From the NCBI GenBank assembly GCA_037501455.1, contig CM074860.1:47378501-47442500 (forward strand): a DNA stretch of 64,000 nt, written 5' to 3'. The notes under the pieces were generated by a model that did no database searches, was not told the origin of the DNA, and worked only from the letters and a program-made list of their open reading frames with translations. Positions 23,592 to 33,997 of the stretch are shown here, piece by piece (within the stretch, counting starts at the first letter, position 1; the number at the start of each line of letters is the position of its first letter). This DNA is from Lantana camara. Taxonomy: Eukaryota > Streptophyta > Magnoliopsida > Lamiales > Verbenaceae. The position numbers and the translations under genes were made by a program.

Positions 23592-24439
23592 TGTAATGCC
23601 CCCACCCGTACCAGAACAAGAGGAGAGCGGCGTCTCAACCCCCGTACTGAAGCACCTCTCAAGTAATGGTGTGAGCCATCACTCAAGAAATACTCCAGCG
23701 AACGGCTATCTATCAGAACTATACATGTACAACGATGTGGCTATGCAGCGGAAAATCAGAGTATTTTAAAACTTTTCAAAACATGTGGGTGATGGCATGT
23801 AACAAGCAAGAACATATTGATCGTGTAAGAGAGACTCGGCATATCAGAACATATAACATATAAACATATAAGTACCGATATAGCAGAGTTCAATGTATCG
23901 GTAACAGAGTAGCAGAAAGAGTATAACAAAGATACTTAAGTATTCAGAAACATATACAGAAGTATCAAGTGATGCAGCCATAAAACATATGCAGGACACA
24001 AAAGGAAGTAATACTAAGTCCTGACAGAAACACAAATGACAATCTGGAGCTTCAAGATACCTCTAGACTGCGGCTGCAAGACCTGAAACCACGAGGCAAG
24101 AAAACGGGAGAGGTATTAGTCAAAAGGACTAAGTGAGGGAATACTTTAAAGAAAGTACTGAATTAAAGAACTTGAAGTAAATTTCGAAACTGTTAAATGC
24201 AAAGCTTTAAAGAAGAACTTGAAACAAGTTCGGTTGATAAAACTCTTTGATTGCGATGCTGTAAAAGAATGCACGTTATAAAACATTTTCATGAATGTTA
24301 TCACACGCGCACACATATGCTGTTGATGGTTCATAGTTCTTTCATAAAACGGGATAAGGGTAAAGTGAACTTTTCCAGTTATGAACCATCCTTTATGAAA
24401 CAGAATTTTGCCCACAAGCTAGGCTCCTCCATCCTTACT

Positions 24440-24612
24440 CCAGAAAACATGATTTGGTTGAGCATCAGACCAGGATCAACAATAATTCCACGTATGGTAG
24501 AGTATCGGACCAAGATCAACAATAACCCCACATAAAGTAGAGCATTGGACCAAGGTCAACAACAACTCCGCACACAGTAGACTATTGGACCAAGGTCAAC
24601 AACAACTCTTAC
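24440..24612. repeat. About 43-bp tandem repeats in LTR E
   Basis: Four degenerate units built around GACCAAGGTCAACAACAAC, separated by variable AT-rich linkers. The same array is present in the other LTR copy near 34850-35020, so it pre-dates this insertion. Element G, a related subfamily, has only one such unit here. Confidence 0.7.
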
Positions 24613-24901
24613 CAACACATACAAACATGCACCATCCTCCATCGGTTGTCACTTCGGGTAGCTAGCCCTAGGCGACCTGTAAACATGTAATGGGAACAGA
24701 TTTGCTGTCCGTTCCCAGACAAATTGTCCTGACTTAACGAACCTCCTGTTAAAAGTCGGTGTGAATTGTCTAAGTGTGGCGTCCGGTATTGGTGATGTCG
24801 TTGGCGCTCACCTCCCGAGCATCACCTCCACACATAACCGCCGGGCCCAAACTGTAAACTGTATGCTTGCATTTAAGATTAGCAGTGACCAGAGTATCAC
24901 C

Positions 24902-25040
24902 CCAGTATGCTAACTATAACATGTCAAACTGTAACTGTAACATATGATGCTGTCTCTAAAACATATGATTCTGTCTGTAAACATGTGATTCTGTCTGTAA
25001 AACATATGATTCTGTCGGTAACATGTGAAACTGTCTGTAA
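24902..25040. repeat. About 20-bp tandem repeats in LTR E
   Basis: Units resembling AACATATGATTCTGTCTGTA follow each other six or seven times with small differences. The 5' LTR copy lies at about 35318-35455. At the same LTR position element G has different tandem repeats, built on ACCATTGATGCAATACTTTG (43260-43440). The array has therefore turned over between subfamilies. Confidence 0.7.
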
Positions 25041-25794
25041 ACTGTACTTTGAAAACATATGCAAAACATGTAACTGTCTTTGAACAAGAATGCAAAACTT
25101 TGGAAAACATGAACTGTAGATCAAGGTATACTATTAAAGTATGAATGATCCTTTCAAGAGAATGTCCCGATAAAAGGGATAGTTCAAAACGAGGTTTAGC
25201 TTTGAATTTCAAAACATATGATACGATAGTATAATCGTGGTTCCAGTTGGAAAACATTTATAACTTCACCTCACCTAATAGTAACAAAGGTAGGTAGACA
25301 GATTAAGCGGTGCCCTGGGGATCCCAGTGCTCAACTTTAACTCCTGTAGGTGGTGTACTAGAGTGAGCTTAAGAACTAAGACCCACTACTAACCAAGGTG
25401 CATATGAAATGCATGAAACAATGAACAAGGAACATGTAAAGAACATGTAACACAAGAGAGTAATACCATTTAAGGTATCCAAGAAAGGTAACACACAAAG
25501 GAATACGTCAAAGTGAGTTACTCTTAACGTTAGACTATGATCTTACTATAACCGAGTAAGCTTTAGTCAAATTATGAATCCTATCGCAAACCTTAGGTTA
25601 AGAAACAAGTCCACGAAAGAAAACACATTTTAGACCCTGGATATGGAAACCCTAGGTGCAAATGTCTATTAAGAAAGCACAAGTTTTAATTCATTTTTAC
25701 TATTCAAAAGCACTATTCAAAAGTACTATTCCAGATTACTATTCACCGGTTACTATTCACGTGTCGGGTCAAAGGGTCGGGTCAAACCCTTACT

Positions 25795-25862
25795 ATACAC
25801 ACACCCACACACACACGGTACACACACACACCATGCACGAACACACACACACACACACACAC
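25795..25862. repeat. (AC)n microsatellite in the 3' LTR of E
   Basis: Imperfect AC-rich tract. The equivalent in the 5' LTR (36214-36302) is longer by a block containing GGCATGCACAC, a length change since insertion. Confidence 0.85.
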
Positions 25863-26668
25863 CCTAATCAAATTATGATCTTGATTATAACCTATAGTTT
25901 CAAGTTCATGTTAATATAATCAAGTGTGATCTAGGTTAAAGGTATAACCTATAGTTAAGAGGTCCAATTAAGGCATAAGATCAAGTTATGAAACACTATT
26001 CTATCTTAGGTTATAACATGTGACACTATTAAAGTGTATAACATAATCAAGGCACTAATCCATTAATCCAAATCATAACATAAACTCAATTCATAATTCA
26101 AGAGTCATATAACAATGTGACAACATGTCACAACATATCTCATATCATATCATATCATATCATATATCATAAACCTTTAGGCATGTAACATGTAACAATT
26201 TAATTCCGTATCAACATGTAACAAGTTGTGACATAATTAATTGTATATCACTATTCCATTAGCTAACATGCATGAACATAATTCAAATTCCATAATCATG
26301 CATCAATTCTCATAATATATCAATCATATCACATGATCAAAGCATATACTAGAGCAATTCATAACATATTCAAGCATATACTAAACAATTAAAACATATA
26401 AACAACTATCAAAACATATCATGAAAACTATATAATAAATGCATAAAATAAAATCCTATATGGCTTAGGGAAGACCCTAAGACCCAACCTAAACATAATA
26501 TAAACATACCATAACATAAAAACATAAACTAAACTAACATAACATAAACAAAACAAACTAACCTAGCTACAAGGGGAGGGGATGCCGACGACAATGAGGG
26601 AAAGGAGGGAGAGAGGAGTGCTTGTTAACACAAGACTTTGAGCAAGGATTCAAATGCCATGAGAGGGG

Positions 26669-26676
26669 TATATATA
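26669..26676 (-). promoter_or_regulatory. TATA box copy in the 3' LTR of E
   Basis: TATATATA on -, at the same LTR position as the 5' copy at 37104-37111. Transcription from here would run into element D and the solo LTR. Confidence 0.5.
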
Positions 26677-27704
26677 GGTGTGAAGAAGCCCCTCACCTTG
26701 CAATTAGAGATGGCTTAAGGGTAGGAGAGCAAAACAAGAGTTCATCCACTTGTATCTTCTAGAAGCTTTAGGGATTAAGAAGGTAAAAATGGGGCTGCTG
26801 GGGGTATTTCTGTAATTTCATCCCCCAAGGCTCGAGGATAAGTGGCTGGAAGTATAACCATTCCGACGGCAAGAAAATTAGCTTCTAAACGCATATTCAT
26901 TCGTCGAAATCGGATTTACCGTTTGAAAGATACATTAGTTTTAGTGAATAAAAGTTTTGAGCTCGAAACTCGACATGAGTGAAAAACGACTTTCTAGAAT
27001 GATTTTCAAGTCCGGATTGCTTTCAAAATTCAAGAAATAAATCGAGAAGCGTTTTGAGTCCAAAATCGACTATAAAACGTTTTACCGTTAAAAAGTTGAA
27101 AACGTAGGATGAATAGTGAATTCTCACGTACCAACGTACGCTTCAAAATTTCAAGCTAGGGTTTGAATCAAGAGTTGTAAAACATCTCAAAAATCTTGAA
27201 ATAGCTCAAGTAGTGCAAATCCGAAGAGAAAACATTTTCCGAATGAAAACCGTTCGTAAAAGGAATAGTAAATTAGGGTTTTCAAAAACTTTTTCAATAA
27301 AACAAAGTTTCGGAATGGATTTCCAAGCCAAGAATAATATCAAAAGACTCGTCTCGACTCAAGGATCGATTCGACTGTAACTTGGGTTGAAAAAGGTATC
27401 AGAATCAAAAGCTCATTTTCTGATGAATAGTAACTTTGGTCGGTAAGTTCCAAAAATACCCTTATGGCTCAAGAAAGACTTTCTGAGTTCGGGAAATAAG
27501 TTCAAATGTTCGGGAAACATGTGTGCTGAACCTCTAGGGTTCGAGTAGCAATATGAACAAGGTAGGCTCGGGTTATGAATAGTAAATTGTATCAAAGGTC
27601 AAGAATTCCCCCTTAAAGCATGTCAGAACAAATACGAGCACAAAGTTCATGTAAGAATGCAATGCATGATGATTCAAAAAGTTGGATCACGGTCTATAAA
27701 CGCT

Positions 27705-30700
27705 TTACCACTGCCTTAACTTACTGTTTTCATCCAGGCCCTGTTTTGGGCTGTTACAATCACCCCTCCTTAAAGAGAATCTGTCCTCAGATTCTTCCGC
27801 TATAACTGCAAACAACTCAGGGTGATGTTTCTGCATTTTCTCTTCTGTCTCCCAGGTTGCCTCTGCTGTCCCATGTCCCTTCCAAAGGAATTTAACCAAA
27901 GGAATCTTCCTATTCCTCAGCTCCTGAAACTTCCTATCTAGAATCTTAGCGGGTTTCAAAACATAAGTCAGATCCGATTCCAACGGTATCTCCTCTACCG
28001 GCACAACCTCTGTCTCATCCGAGAAACACTTGCGAAGCTGAGATACATGAAATACGTTGTGGATTCCTGTTAGACCTACAGGCAAATCCAATCTATAAGC
28101 TGTCGGTCCGACTCTCTCTAGTATCTCATACGGTCCAACATATCTCGGGTTTAACTTTTCACCTTTCCCAATTCGAGAAAACCCTTTTCTTGACGATGCC
28201 TTCAGAAATACCTTTTCGCCCTCTGCGAATTCCAAATCCCTTCTTCGTCGATCAGCATAACTCTTCTGCCTGTCCTGGGCAGCTTTCATTCTCTGGCGAA
28301 TGATCTGAATCTTTTCTGTCGCTTCTCTTATCCATTTAGCTGAATTCACTCTGATCGGTCCTTCCTCAGTACATCTCGCTTCATCCAAATCCCAGTATAA
28401 CGGGGATCTACATTTCCTTCCATACAGAGCTTCATACGGAGCAGCTTTAATAGAAGCTTGATAATTATTGTTGTATGCAAACTCCACAAGAGGTAAACAA
28501 TCTTTCCAACTTTCCTGGAAGTCCAAAGCGCAAGCTCTTAGCATATCTTCCAAGTATTTGATCATCCTTTCTGATTGTCCATCCGTCTGAGGATGCGCTG
28601 CAGTACTGAAGTTCAACTTCGTTCCCATCAAAGTCTGAATTTCTTTCCACAAGTGCGACGTGAATTTCGGATCTCTGTCCGAGACTATACTGTTCGGGAC
28701 TCCATGTAATCTAACAATCTCTTGTTGATACAGCTTTGCCAACGTGTTGACCTTATCCGTCGTCTTAACTGGCAAAAAGTGTGCTGACTTTGTCAATCGA
28801 TCAATGATCACCCAGATACTATCTTGTCCTCCTCTGACTTTGGGTAATCCATTGACAAAATCCATCGTGATTTGCTCCCACTTCCAAGTCGGAATCGGTA
28901 ATGGTTGCAACTTCCCACTCGGTTTCTGGTGCTCAGCTTTAACTTTCTGACAAGTTAAGCACTTCTTGACATAGTTGGCTATGTCTCTCTTCATTCCGTT
29001 CCACCAGAAATGCGTCTTAACATCTTGATACATCTTAGTGCCTCCGGGATGTAACGTGTACTTAGTCTTATGCGCTTCGTCGAGAATCTCTTTCCTCAAA
29101 ACAGTTGGTACGCATACTCGACCTTTGTACCTCAATATTCCATGTTCATCAACCTTGAACTTGGTCTCATCATCTTTCTCCTTAGATTCGAGACATTTCT
29201 TGATCCACTCGTCGTTCTTCTGAGCTTCCAACACTTGTTCTTTCAAAGGTGATATCATCACAACGTTCGCGATTCGAGCTTTAGTTATCACCTCCATTCT
29301 TTCTCTTTTATCAACCTCGGGGTTGGCAGAAATCTGTGCCAAATGAACTTTCCTGCTTAGTGCATCGGCTACAACATTCGCCTTTCCTGGATGGTATTGA
29401 ATAATGCAATCGTAGTCCTCCAGAAATTCCATCCATCTCCTCTGTCGCATATTCAACTCCTTCTCAGTGAATAGATATCGCAGGCTCTTATGATGAGTAA
29501 AGATCTCAAACGTAACTCCATACAGGTAATGTCTCCATTTTCTCAGAGCAAAAATTATCGCGGCTAACTCGAAATCATGTGTCGGGTAGTTGACTTCATG
29601 CGTTTTGAGTTTCCTTGATGCATACACAATCACTTTCCCGTTCTGCATCAAAACTCCTCGTAGTCCTTCTTTCGAAGCATCGGTGTAGACTGTATATCCT
29701 TCTTTTCCTTCTAGTAACGCTAACATGGGTGCAGTTGTTAGCATCTCTTTCAATCTTTGAAAACTTTGCTCACACTTCTCCGTCCATTCAAACTTTCCTT
29801 CTTTCTTTGTCAACTTAGTGAGAGGTGTAGCTATCTTTGCGAAATCTTTGACAAACCTCCGGTAGTAACCAGCTAATCCCAGAAAACTCTTTACTTCTGA
29901 AGGATTCTTCGGTGACTTCCAATCCATGATCGTTTCGATCTTCGAGGGATCTATTTCGATTCCAGATCCTGATATGATGTGTCCGAGAAATGTAACTCTC
30001 TCAAGGCAGAACTCACATTTACTGAACTTTGGATATGGCTTGTGATCCAGCAAAGTGCGTAACACGATTCGAAGATGTTCAGCATGTTCCTCCGGTGTCT
30101 TCGAAAATACCAAAATATCATCGATGAAGATCACTACAAACTTGTCGAGAAACGGCTTGAATATATGGTGCATCATATCCATGAATGCAGCTGGTGCGTT
30201 CATCAAACCAAACGACATTACTACAAACTCATAATGTCCATATCGGCTGTTGAAAGCAGTCTTCGGAATATCTGCTTCCTTGATCTTCAACTGATAATAC
30301 CCTTGTCTTAGATCTAACTTGGAGTAGACCTTTGATCCTTGCAGTATATCGAACAGCTCTTCCATATGAGGGAGAGGATACTTATTCTTAATTGTCATCC
30401 TGTTCAGCTCCCGAAAGTCAAAGCATAAACGCAATGATCCATCCTTCTTCTTAACGAAAAGCACAGGCGCTCCCCACGGCGAGGTGCTCGGTCGAACATA
30501 TCCTGACTCAATCAACTCGTCCAATTGCTTTCTCAGTTCATCTAATTCAGCTGGAGCCATTCTATAAGGTGTCTTCGAGTACGGCTCAGCTACTGATATC
30601 GTCTCGATCGTAAACTCCAACTCTCGGTCAGGGGGTAACGAATCCAAATGCTCAGGAAACACATCTAAGAATTCGTTCACCACTTCCACTTCTTCGATCT

Positions 30701-31250
30701 TAAGTTGATCTTTCGGTCTATTCAAAAGATAAGCCACAATTCCACTAGCTCCATTCTGAATCAACTTCTTAGCTTCCATCGAAGAAATCACTGATAACTT
30801 CTCAACTTTCCCTTCTGATGTCCCACTTTCATCTTCTTCCAAGATGATCTCTTTCTTGTAACAATCCAACTTAGCTCGGTACTTAGACAACCAATCCATA
30901 CCAAGTCTAACCTCGTATCTCGTCATCGGTAACTCAATCAGATCCGTCGGGTAACAACGGGTACCAATACATATAGGGCAGCGTTTATATACTTGATCCG
31001 TAACAAGGCAAGTTCCCAAAGGAGAACTCACTTCAAATTTATATGGCAAGTATTCAAGCGGAAACTGTAAATGCGCACATAATTTAGAAGCAACAAATGA
31101 ATGTGTGGCACCAGGGTCATACAAGACCTTAACTGGCGTGTTAAGAATGTGCATAATACCTTCCACAACAGACGAAGGATCAACCTCCTCCTTACCATCC
31201 AAAGCATAAGCTCTGCCTTTGACCACCGGTTTGTTCGTCGTACCCACCAC
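27705..31250 (-). CDS. pol: Pol polyprotein: protease, RT, RNase H, integrase, chromodomain-like tail
   Basis: Cuts the polyprotein, copies element RNA into DNA and integrates it. A single open frame of 1181 codons is counted from a GTG at 31250; the frame is already open upstream to about 31310, so the true protein continues from gag. Protease: DPGATHSF at 45-52 (Pro where Ser/Thr is usual). RT: about 225-420, FIDDIL at 375-380. RNase H: YTDAS at 522 and ELAA near 561 are kept, but FTHHKSL at 585-591 has His for the third catalytic Asp. Integrase zinc finger: H727, H734, C764, C767; core D797, D858, E894 with D-35-E spacing. The C-terminus, about 1100-1147, resembles a chromodomain ([10 protein letters not shown]). 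The frame runs 17 codons into the 3' LTR before its stop. Probably inactive without repair or outside help. Confidence 0.95.
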   Translation of the reverse strand: MVGTTNKPVVKGRAYALDGKEEVDPSSVVEGIMHILNTPVKVLYDPGATHSFVASKLCAHLQFPLEYLPYKFEVSSPLGTCLVTDQVYKRCPICIGTRCYPTDLIELPMTRYEVRLGMDWLSKYRAKLDCYKKEIILEEDESGTSEGKVEKLSVISSMEAKKLIQNGASGIVAYLLNRPKDQLKIEEVEVVNEFLDVFPEHLDSLPPDRELEFTIETISVAEPYSKTPYRMAPAELDELRKQLDELIESGYVRPSTSPWGAPVLFVKKKDGSLRLCFDFRELNRMTIKNKYPLPHMEELFDILQGSKVYSKLDLRQGYYQLKIKEADIPKTAFNSRYGHYEFVVMSFGLMNAPAAFMDMMHHIFKPFLDKFVVIFIDDILVFSKTPEEHAEHLRIVLRTLLDHKPYPKFSKCEFCLERVTFLGHIISGSGIEIDPSKIETIMDWKSPKNPSEVKSFLGLAGYYRRFVKDFAKIATPLTKLTKKEGKFEWTEKCEQSFQRLKEMLTTAPMLALLEGKEGYTVYTDASKEGLRGVLMQNGKVIVYASRKLKTHEVNYPTHDFELAAIIFALRKWRHYLYGVTFEIFTHHKSLRYLFTEKELNMRQRRWMEFLEDYDCIIQYHPGKANVVADALSRKVHLAQISANPEVDKRERMEVITKARIANVVMISPLKEQVLEAQKNDEWIKKCLESKEKDDETKFKVDEHGILRYKGRVCVPTVLRKEILDEAHKTKYTLHPGGTKMYQDVKTHFWWNGMKRDIANYVKKCLTCQKVKAEHQKPSGKLQPLPIPTWKWEQITMDFVNGLPKVRGGQDSIWVIIDRLTKSAHFLPVKTTDKVNTLAKLYQQEIVRLHGVPNSIVSDRDPKFTSHLWKEIQTLMGTKLNFSTAAHPQTDGQSERMIKYLEDMLRACALDFQESWKDCLPLVEFAYNNNYQASIKAAPYEALYGRKCRSPLYWDLDEARCTEEGPIRVNSAKWIREATEKIQIIRQRMKAAQDRQKSYADRRRRDLEFAEGEKVFLKASSRKGFSRIGKGEKLNPRYVGPYEILERVGPTAYRLDLPVGLTGIHNVFHVSQLRKCFSDETEVVPVEEIPLESDLTYVLKPAKILDRKFQELRNRKIPLVKFLWKGHGTAEATWETEEKMQKHHPELFAVIAEESEDRFSLRRGDCNSPKQGLDENSKLRQW
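27759..27795 (-). promoter_or_regulatory. PPT of element E with preceding hairpin
   Basis: On - the purine tract TTTAAGGAGGGGTGAT touches the 3' LTR. Just before it is a hairpin with arm AGAATCT, loop GAGGAC and arm AGATTCT (27776-27795). In E this hairpin also lies in the pol frame, where the loop encodes Glu-Asp. Confidence 0.82.
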
Positions 31251-31299
31251 TGCTTTTCCTTTATCCTGGACCCCAAATCTCCTGATCTTGTGCGGGCAA

Positions 31300-32311
31300 C
31301 TATCTGGTGCTCAGGGGAACCACTCGCGAAACACTGTCCAGCTTTCTTGCGACAGTTCTCCTCAGTGTGTCCCGTTCGACGACAATATCGGCAAACAATT
31401 TCCTCTGGACCTGGCTGAGGTGCTCTCTGCTGTTGTGGCGCCTTCTGATACTGCTGTGGCGCTTTCTGCTTCTGTGCTTGCTGTTTCGGTGGAGCATTCT
31501 GCTGCTGACGCTGTGGTGTTACCATTGGCCTCTTTCCAGTTCCTTGGGGAAAAGATCCGGAAGGTCGCTTATTACCTTGATAAGGCTTCGGGTTAGGAGG
31601 TCCTTGACGGGCAGTAGTTATCTTGATCTCCTTGTGTGCAGCCTCAACCCTTAGCGCTCTATCAACAGCCTGGTTGTAGGTCTCAATGACCAAAGATGCA
31701 AGTGCCAACTGAAGTTCGGGCTTCAGTCCATCAATAAACCTCTTTGTCTTGCGACGCTCATCATTCAGAATATGAGGCGCATACTTGATCAGCCTCACAA
31801 ACCTAGCCTCATACTCCATCACATTCATAGTTCCCTGAACCAGACTCATAAACTCAGCCTCTCGTGCATCACGAGTCACTTGAGGCGTATACTTCTGCTG
31901 AAACTCTCTGATAAACTCATCCCAACTTCCTTCAACGTTATTCTCGATCCACATATGCTGAACGTGCTTCCACCAATTGTATGCAGCTCCTTCCATAAGA
32001 AAAGTAGCATACCGAACTCGTTCACGATCCTCTGGGTAGATCTCCATAGCTTCGAAAATCTTCTCAAGACTGGTAATCCAATTCTGAGCCTTTATGTCGT
32101 TCGGTTCTCCATAGAACTTAGGCGGATTCATCCTCAGAAACTTCTCTAATGATCTCTCATTAGGAGGATTATCTCTCGGTGCACAAGCTCTCATAAATTG
32201 TCGTAGCACATCCCTTAATTCCGGAGTTCTTTCTCTTTCAGGGGGTGGCGTGACATCTCTTTGGGGTGGCAGTGGTGGTACACGATTCCGGGGTGCTCTT
32301 CTCGGTGGCAT
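31300..32311 (-). CDS. gag: Gag (capsid and nucleocapsid), frameshifted from pol
   Basis: Forms the virus-like particle and packages element RNA. I chose [16 protein letters not shown] at 32311 as the start because the gags of D and G also begin MPPR. The frame is open 26 codons further upstream but that part is not conserved. The capsid-like region has YNWWKHVQ and the stretch [21 protein letters not shown] Gln/Pro/Lys-rich linker follows, then knuckle one [14 protein letters not shown] (C-X2-C-X4-H-X4-C). A second knuckle begins CFASGSPEH, with Ser for its second Cys. The frame slips near 31300 inside this knuckle and pol continues in another frame. It is more likely a mutation than programmed frameshifting, because no slippery heptamer is obvious. 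Confidence 0.9.
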
Positions 32312-33129
32312 GTTGTTACTGAATTCATAAGCATTCAGATACATATATTCGATGCATGATATATAATGATTCACAGAATCCGTAACCACGTATTCACATT
32401 CTCACGTAGTCACATATAAGTATGAGAACAACACATTCCCATAACAACATGTCAGCAAAGATTCAAGATCTCCAAACATATCATATAATCAGAAACAATT
32501 GTCAGATAACATGTAAACGAGAACAGAAGCTCGGGCAACATATCAACATATCAGAAACATGTATAACATATCCCAAAACATGATCAACATGTAAAACGGG
32601 AACATAACGTGTACTGTCATATCAACAAGAACTGTAACATGATCAACATATCCAGAAGCGTATTCATCATATCAAGAATAATAGCATGCTATCAATAAAT
32701 GAAATGGCATGATCCTATCAACGGTCCTAATGGTATCTTGAAGCAACTCTAAGACTCATGCAATGACAGTTATGGAAAGCAGTAAACAGATATCCAACAT
32801 AAAGCCGAAAGTGTTATAACTGTGCAAGGTTTGGTAAAATTTACTACAGGCCACATGTTAACAGTATTAATTCAAAATGGGGAGGACCCGATACTGTCGA
32901 GTTGACTCCCTTACAGGCCTTACCAATCCGTCCAACCCTGCTGAAAATAACCTAGTAGGTACCAAGTCATCTGAACCGTCATCCGTGGTGCCAAAAGTCG
33001 GGGATCATCTACCAGAACTATACATCCCCTCATCCAAAAGTCAGTCCTGAACTGTCCCGGCTATACGTCGGCCATCCATAGATAGATATATATGCATCAA
33101 TACTATATACAGAAATCTCCCATCAGCAA
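32312..33129 (-). other. Long leader between the extra ORF and gag in element E
   Basis: About 0.8 kb without a convincing frame. Parts are strongly similar to the leader of element G (46900-47500), for example the block around TGGTATCTTGAAGCAACTCT. Conservation outside coding sequence suggests a packaging or translation signal, but I cannot assign one. Confidence 0.6.
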
Positions 33130-33432
33130 TCAACCCTGATAACTGTGGTCCAAAGAATCCCTGGTGGTGTCATCAGAAACGGCAACGACCTCACCCTGTC
33201 CGTGTGCTGCTGGCTCATCTCCGCCATCATCAACATCATCAGACCTTCCATCGCCTCCATCAGACTGATCCTGCATAGGCTCGGGCTCCTAAGAGGCCTG
33301 ACTGACATCCTGACCCTCGACCTTCTCAACTGCCTGCTCATCGGATAAGTGATAGGTATCATACAGGCGAGCTCTCACGCGTGCACGGTAGTGCTGGTGA
33401 CGCTCCATAGAGGTGTCGCGATCGATAGTCAT
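33130..33432 (-). pseudogene. In-frame continuation of the extra ORF after a TAG
   Basis: The frame of the upstream ORF continues past a TAG (33433-33435) through a second TAG to a TGA at 33130-33132. The encoded text is coherent: a basic stretch followed by a highly acidic tail rich in Asp, Glu and Gly (DQSDGGDGRSDDVDDGG). Element G keeps a similar acidic tail. Both stops could derive from Gln codons. I infer a longer ancestral protein of about 226 residues. Confidence 0.5.
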
Positions 33433-33810
33433 CTACATAAGATCTGCCTCCAGCTCAGCAATACGAGCAGCCCTCTGATCAGCAATATGAGTCATCTCTG
33501 CAGCATGCTCACGAGCGATGTCCCTGTCAATCTGGTACTGCAGTGACTGATCCTGATAGCGAAGAGACTCCAACCTGACCTCACGGGTCCTCTGATACTC
33601 CTGAAAGTAACCATCTCTCTCAGACTCGAGATAGTGCACAACTCTGTTAGGATAGGAATACCCAGGTCTGCCACTGTTCCTAGACCTACGCCAAGTATAG
33701 AAACGAGTGCCTCCACGGCGAGAAACTGCCACAGTACTCGGGGCCTCAAACTGCTCAAAGAAAGCCTCATCCATCTGCTGATTAGGATCCTGGTGTGGCT
33801 GAACTGCCAT
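33433..33810 (-). CDS. Extra ORF upstream of gag (ORF0-like, coiled-coil-like)
   Basis: 125 codons from ATG at 33810 (MAVQPHQDPNQQMDEAFFEQ) to a TAG. It lies between PBS and gag, on the same strand. I do not recognise a family. The N-terminus is acidic and aromatic (FFEQFE), the middle is rich in Arg/Tyr, and the C-terminal half is rich in Glu, Arg, Gln and Leu with heptad-like spacing, ending AARIAELEADLM; it could form a coiled coil. Element G has the same start context, the N-terminal motif DEAFFEQFE and the acidic tail, with the middle deleted. Presence in two copies argues that it is a real protein frame and not chance. A longer upstream start at 33945 is open but not conserved. Confidence 0.6.
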   Translation of the reverse strand: MAVQPHQDPNQQMDEAFFEQFEAPSTVAVSRRGGTRFYTWRRSRNSGRPGYSYPNRVVHYLESERDGYFQEYQRTREVRLESLRYQDQSLQYQIDRDIAREHAAEMTHIADQRAARIAELEADLM

Positions 33811-33977
33811 AGCTATACAGAAGATACCACAGATATGAAATCCAGATAACAGAACCATGCAATCCCCAAATATCCTGTCTCGATGCAATATGAGAATGAT
33901 CCTGGATGCAATGCGTGAACAATCCATGATGCAACATGAGAGCAATCTAGATTAAGTCTCTTCTTACTTAACCCGAT

Positions 33978-33989
33978 GCTCTAATACCA
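33978..33989 (-). promoter_or_regulatory. Primer binding site, element E
   Basis: TGGTATTAGAGC on -, one base off the tRNA-iMet type (TGGTATCAGAGC), eight bases after the 5' LTR. Confidence 0.88.
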
Positions 33990-33997
33990 CCTCAGGC

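Larger units (their letters stand above)
23592..27758 (-). repeat. 3' LTR of element E (4167 bp)
   Basis: On + it begins TGTAATGCCCCC and ends GGGCTGTTACA. It contains about 43-bp tandem repeats (24440-24612), about 20-bp tandem repeats (24902-25040), an (AC)n tract (25795-25862), a CATAT run (about 26135-26170), and a TATA box on - (26669-26676). It differs from the 5' LTR by point changes and small indels. Confidence 0.93.

Noticed and set aside
24440..25040. Regular direct repeats that could suggest a CRISPR array
   Set aside because: Units are degenerate, tandem without unique equal spacers, and lie in a plant LTR.
31028..31250. Gag frame continuing past the frameshift ([14 protein letters not shown]...)
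   Set aside because: This is the pol region read in the wrong frame; the conserved text is in the pol frame.
31101..31654. Plus-strand frames of 100-125 codons opposite gag
   Set aside because: Antisense shadows of gag; no independent motif and no conservation opposite the gag of G.
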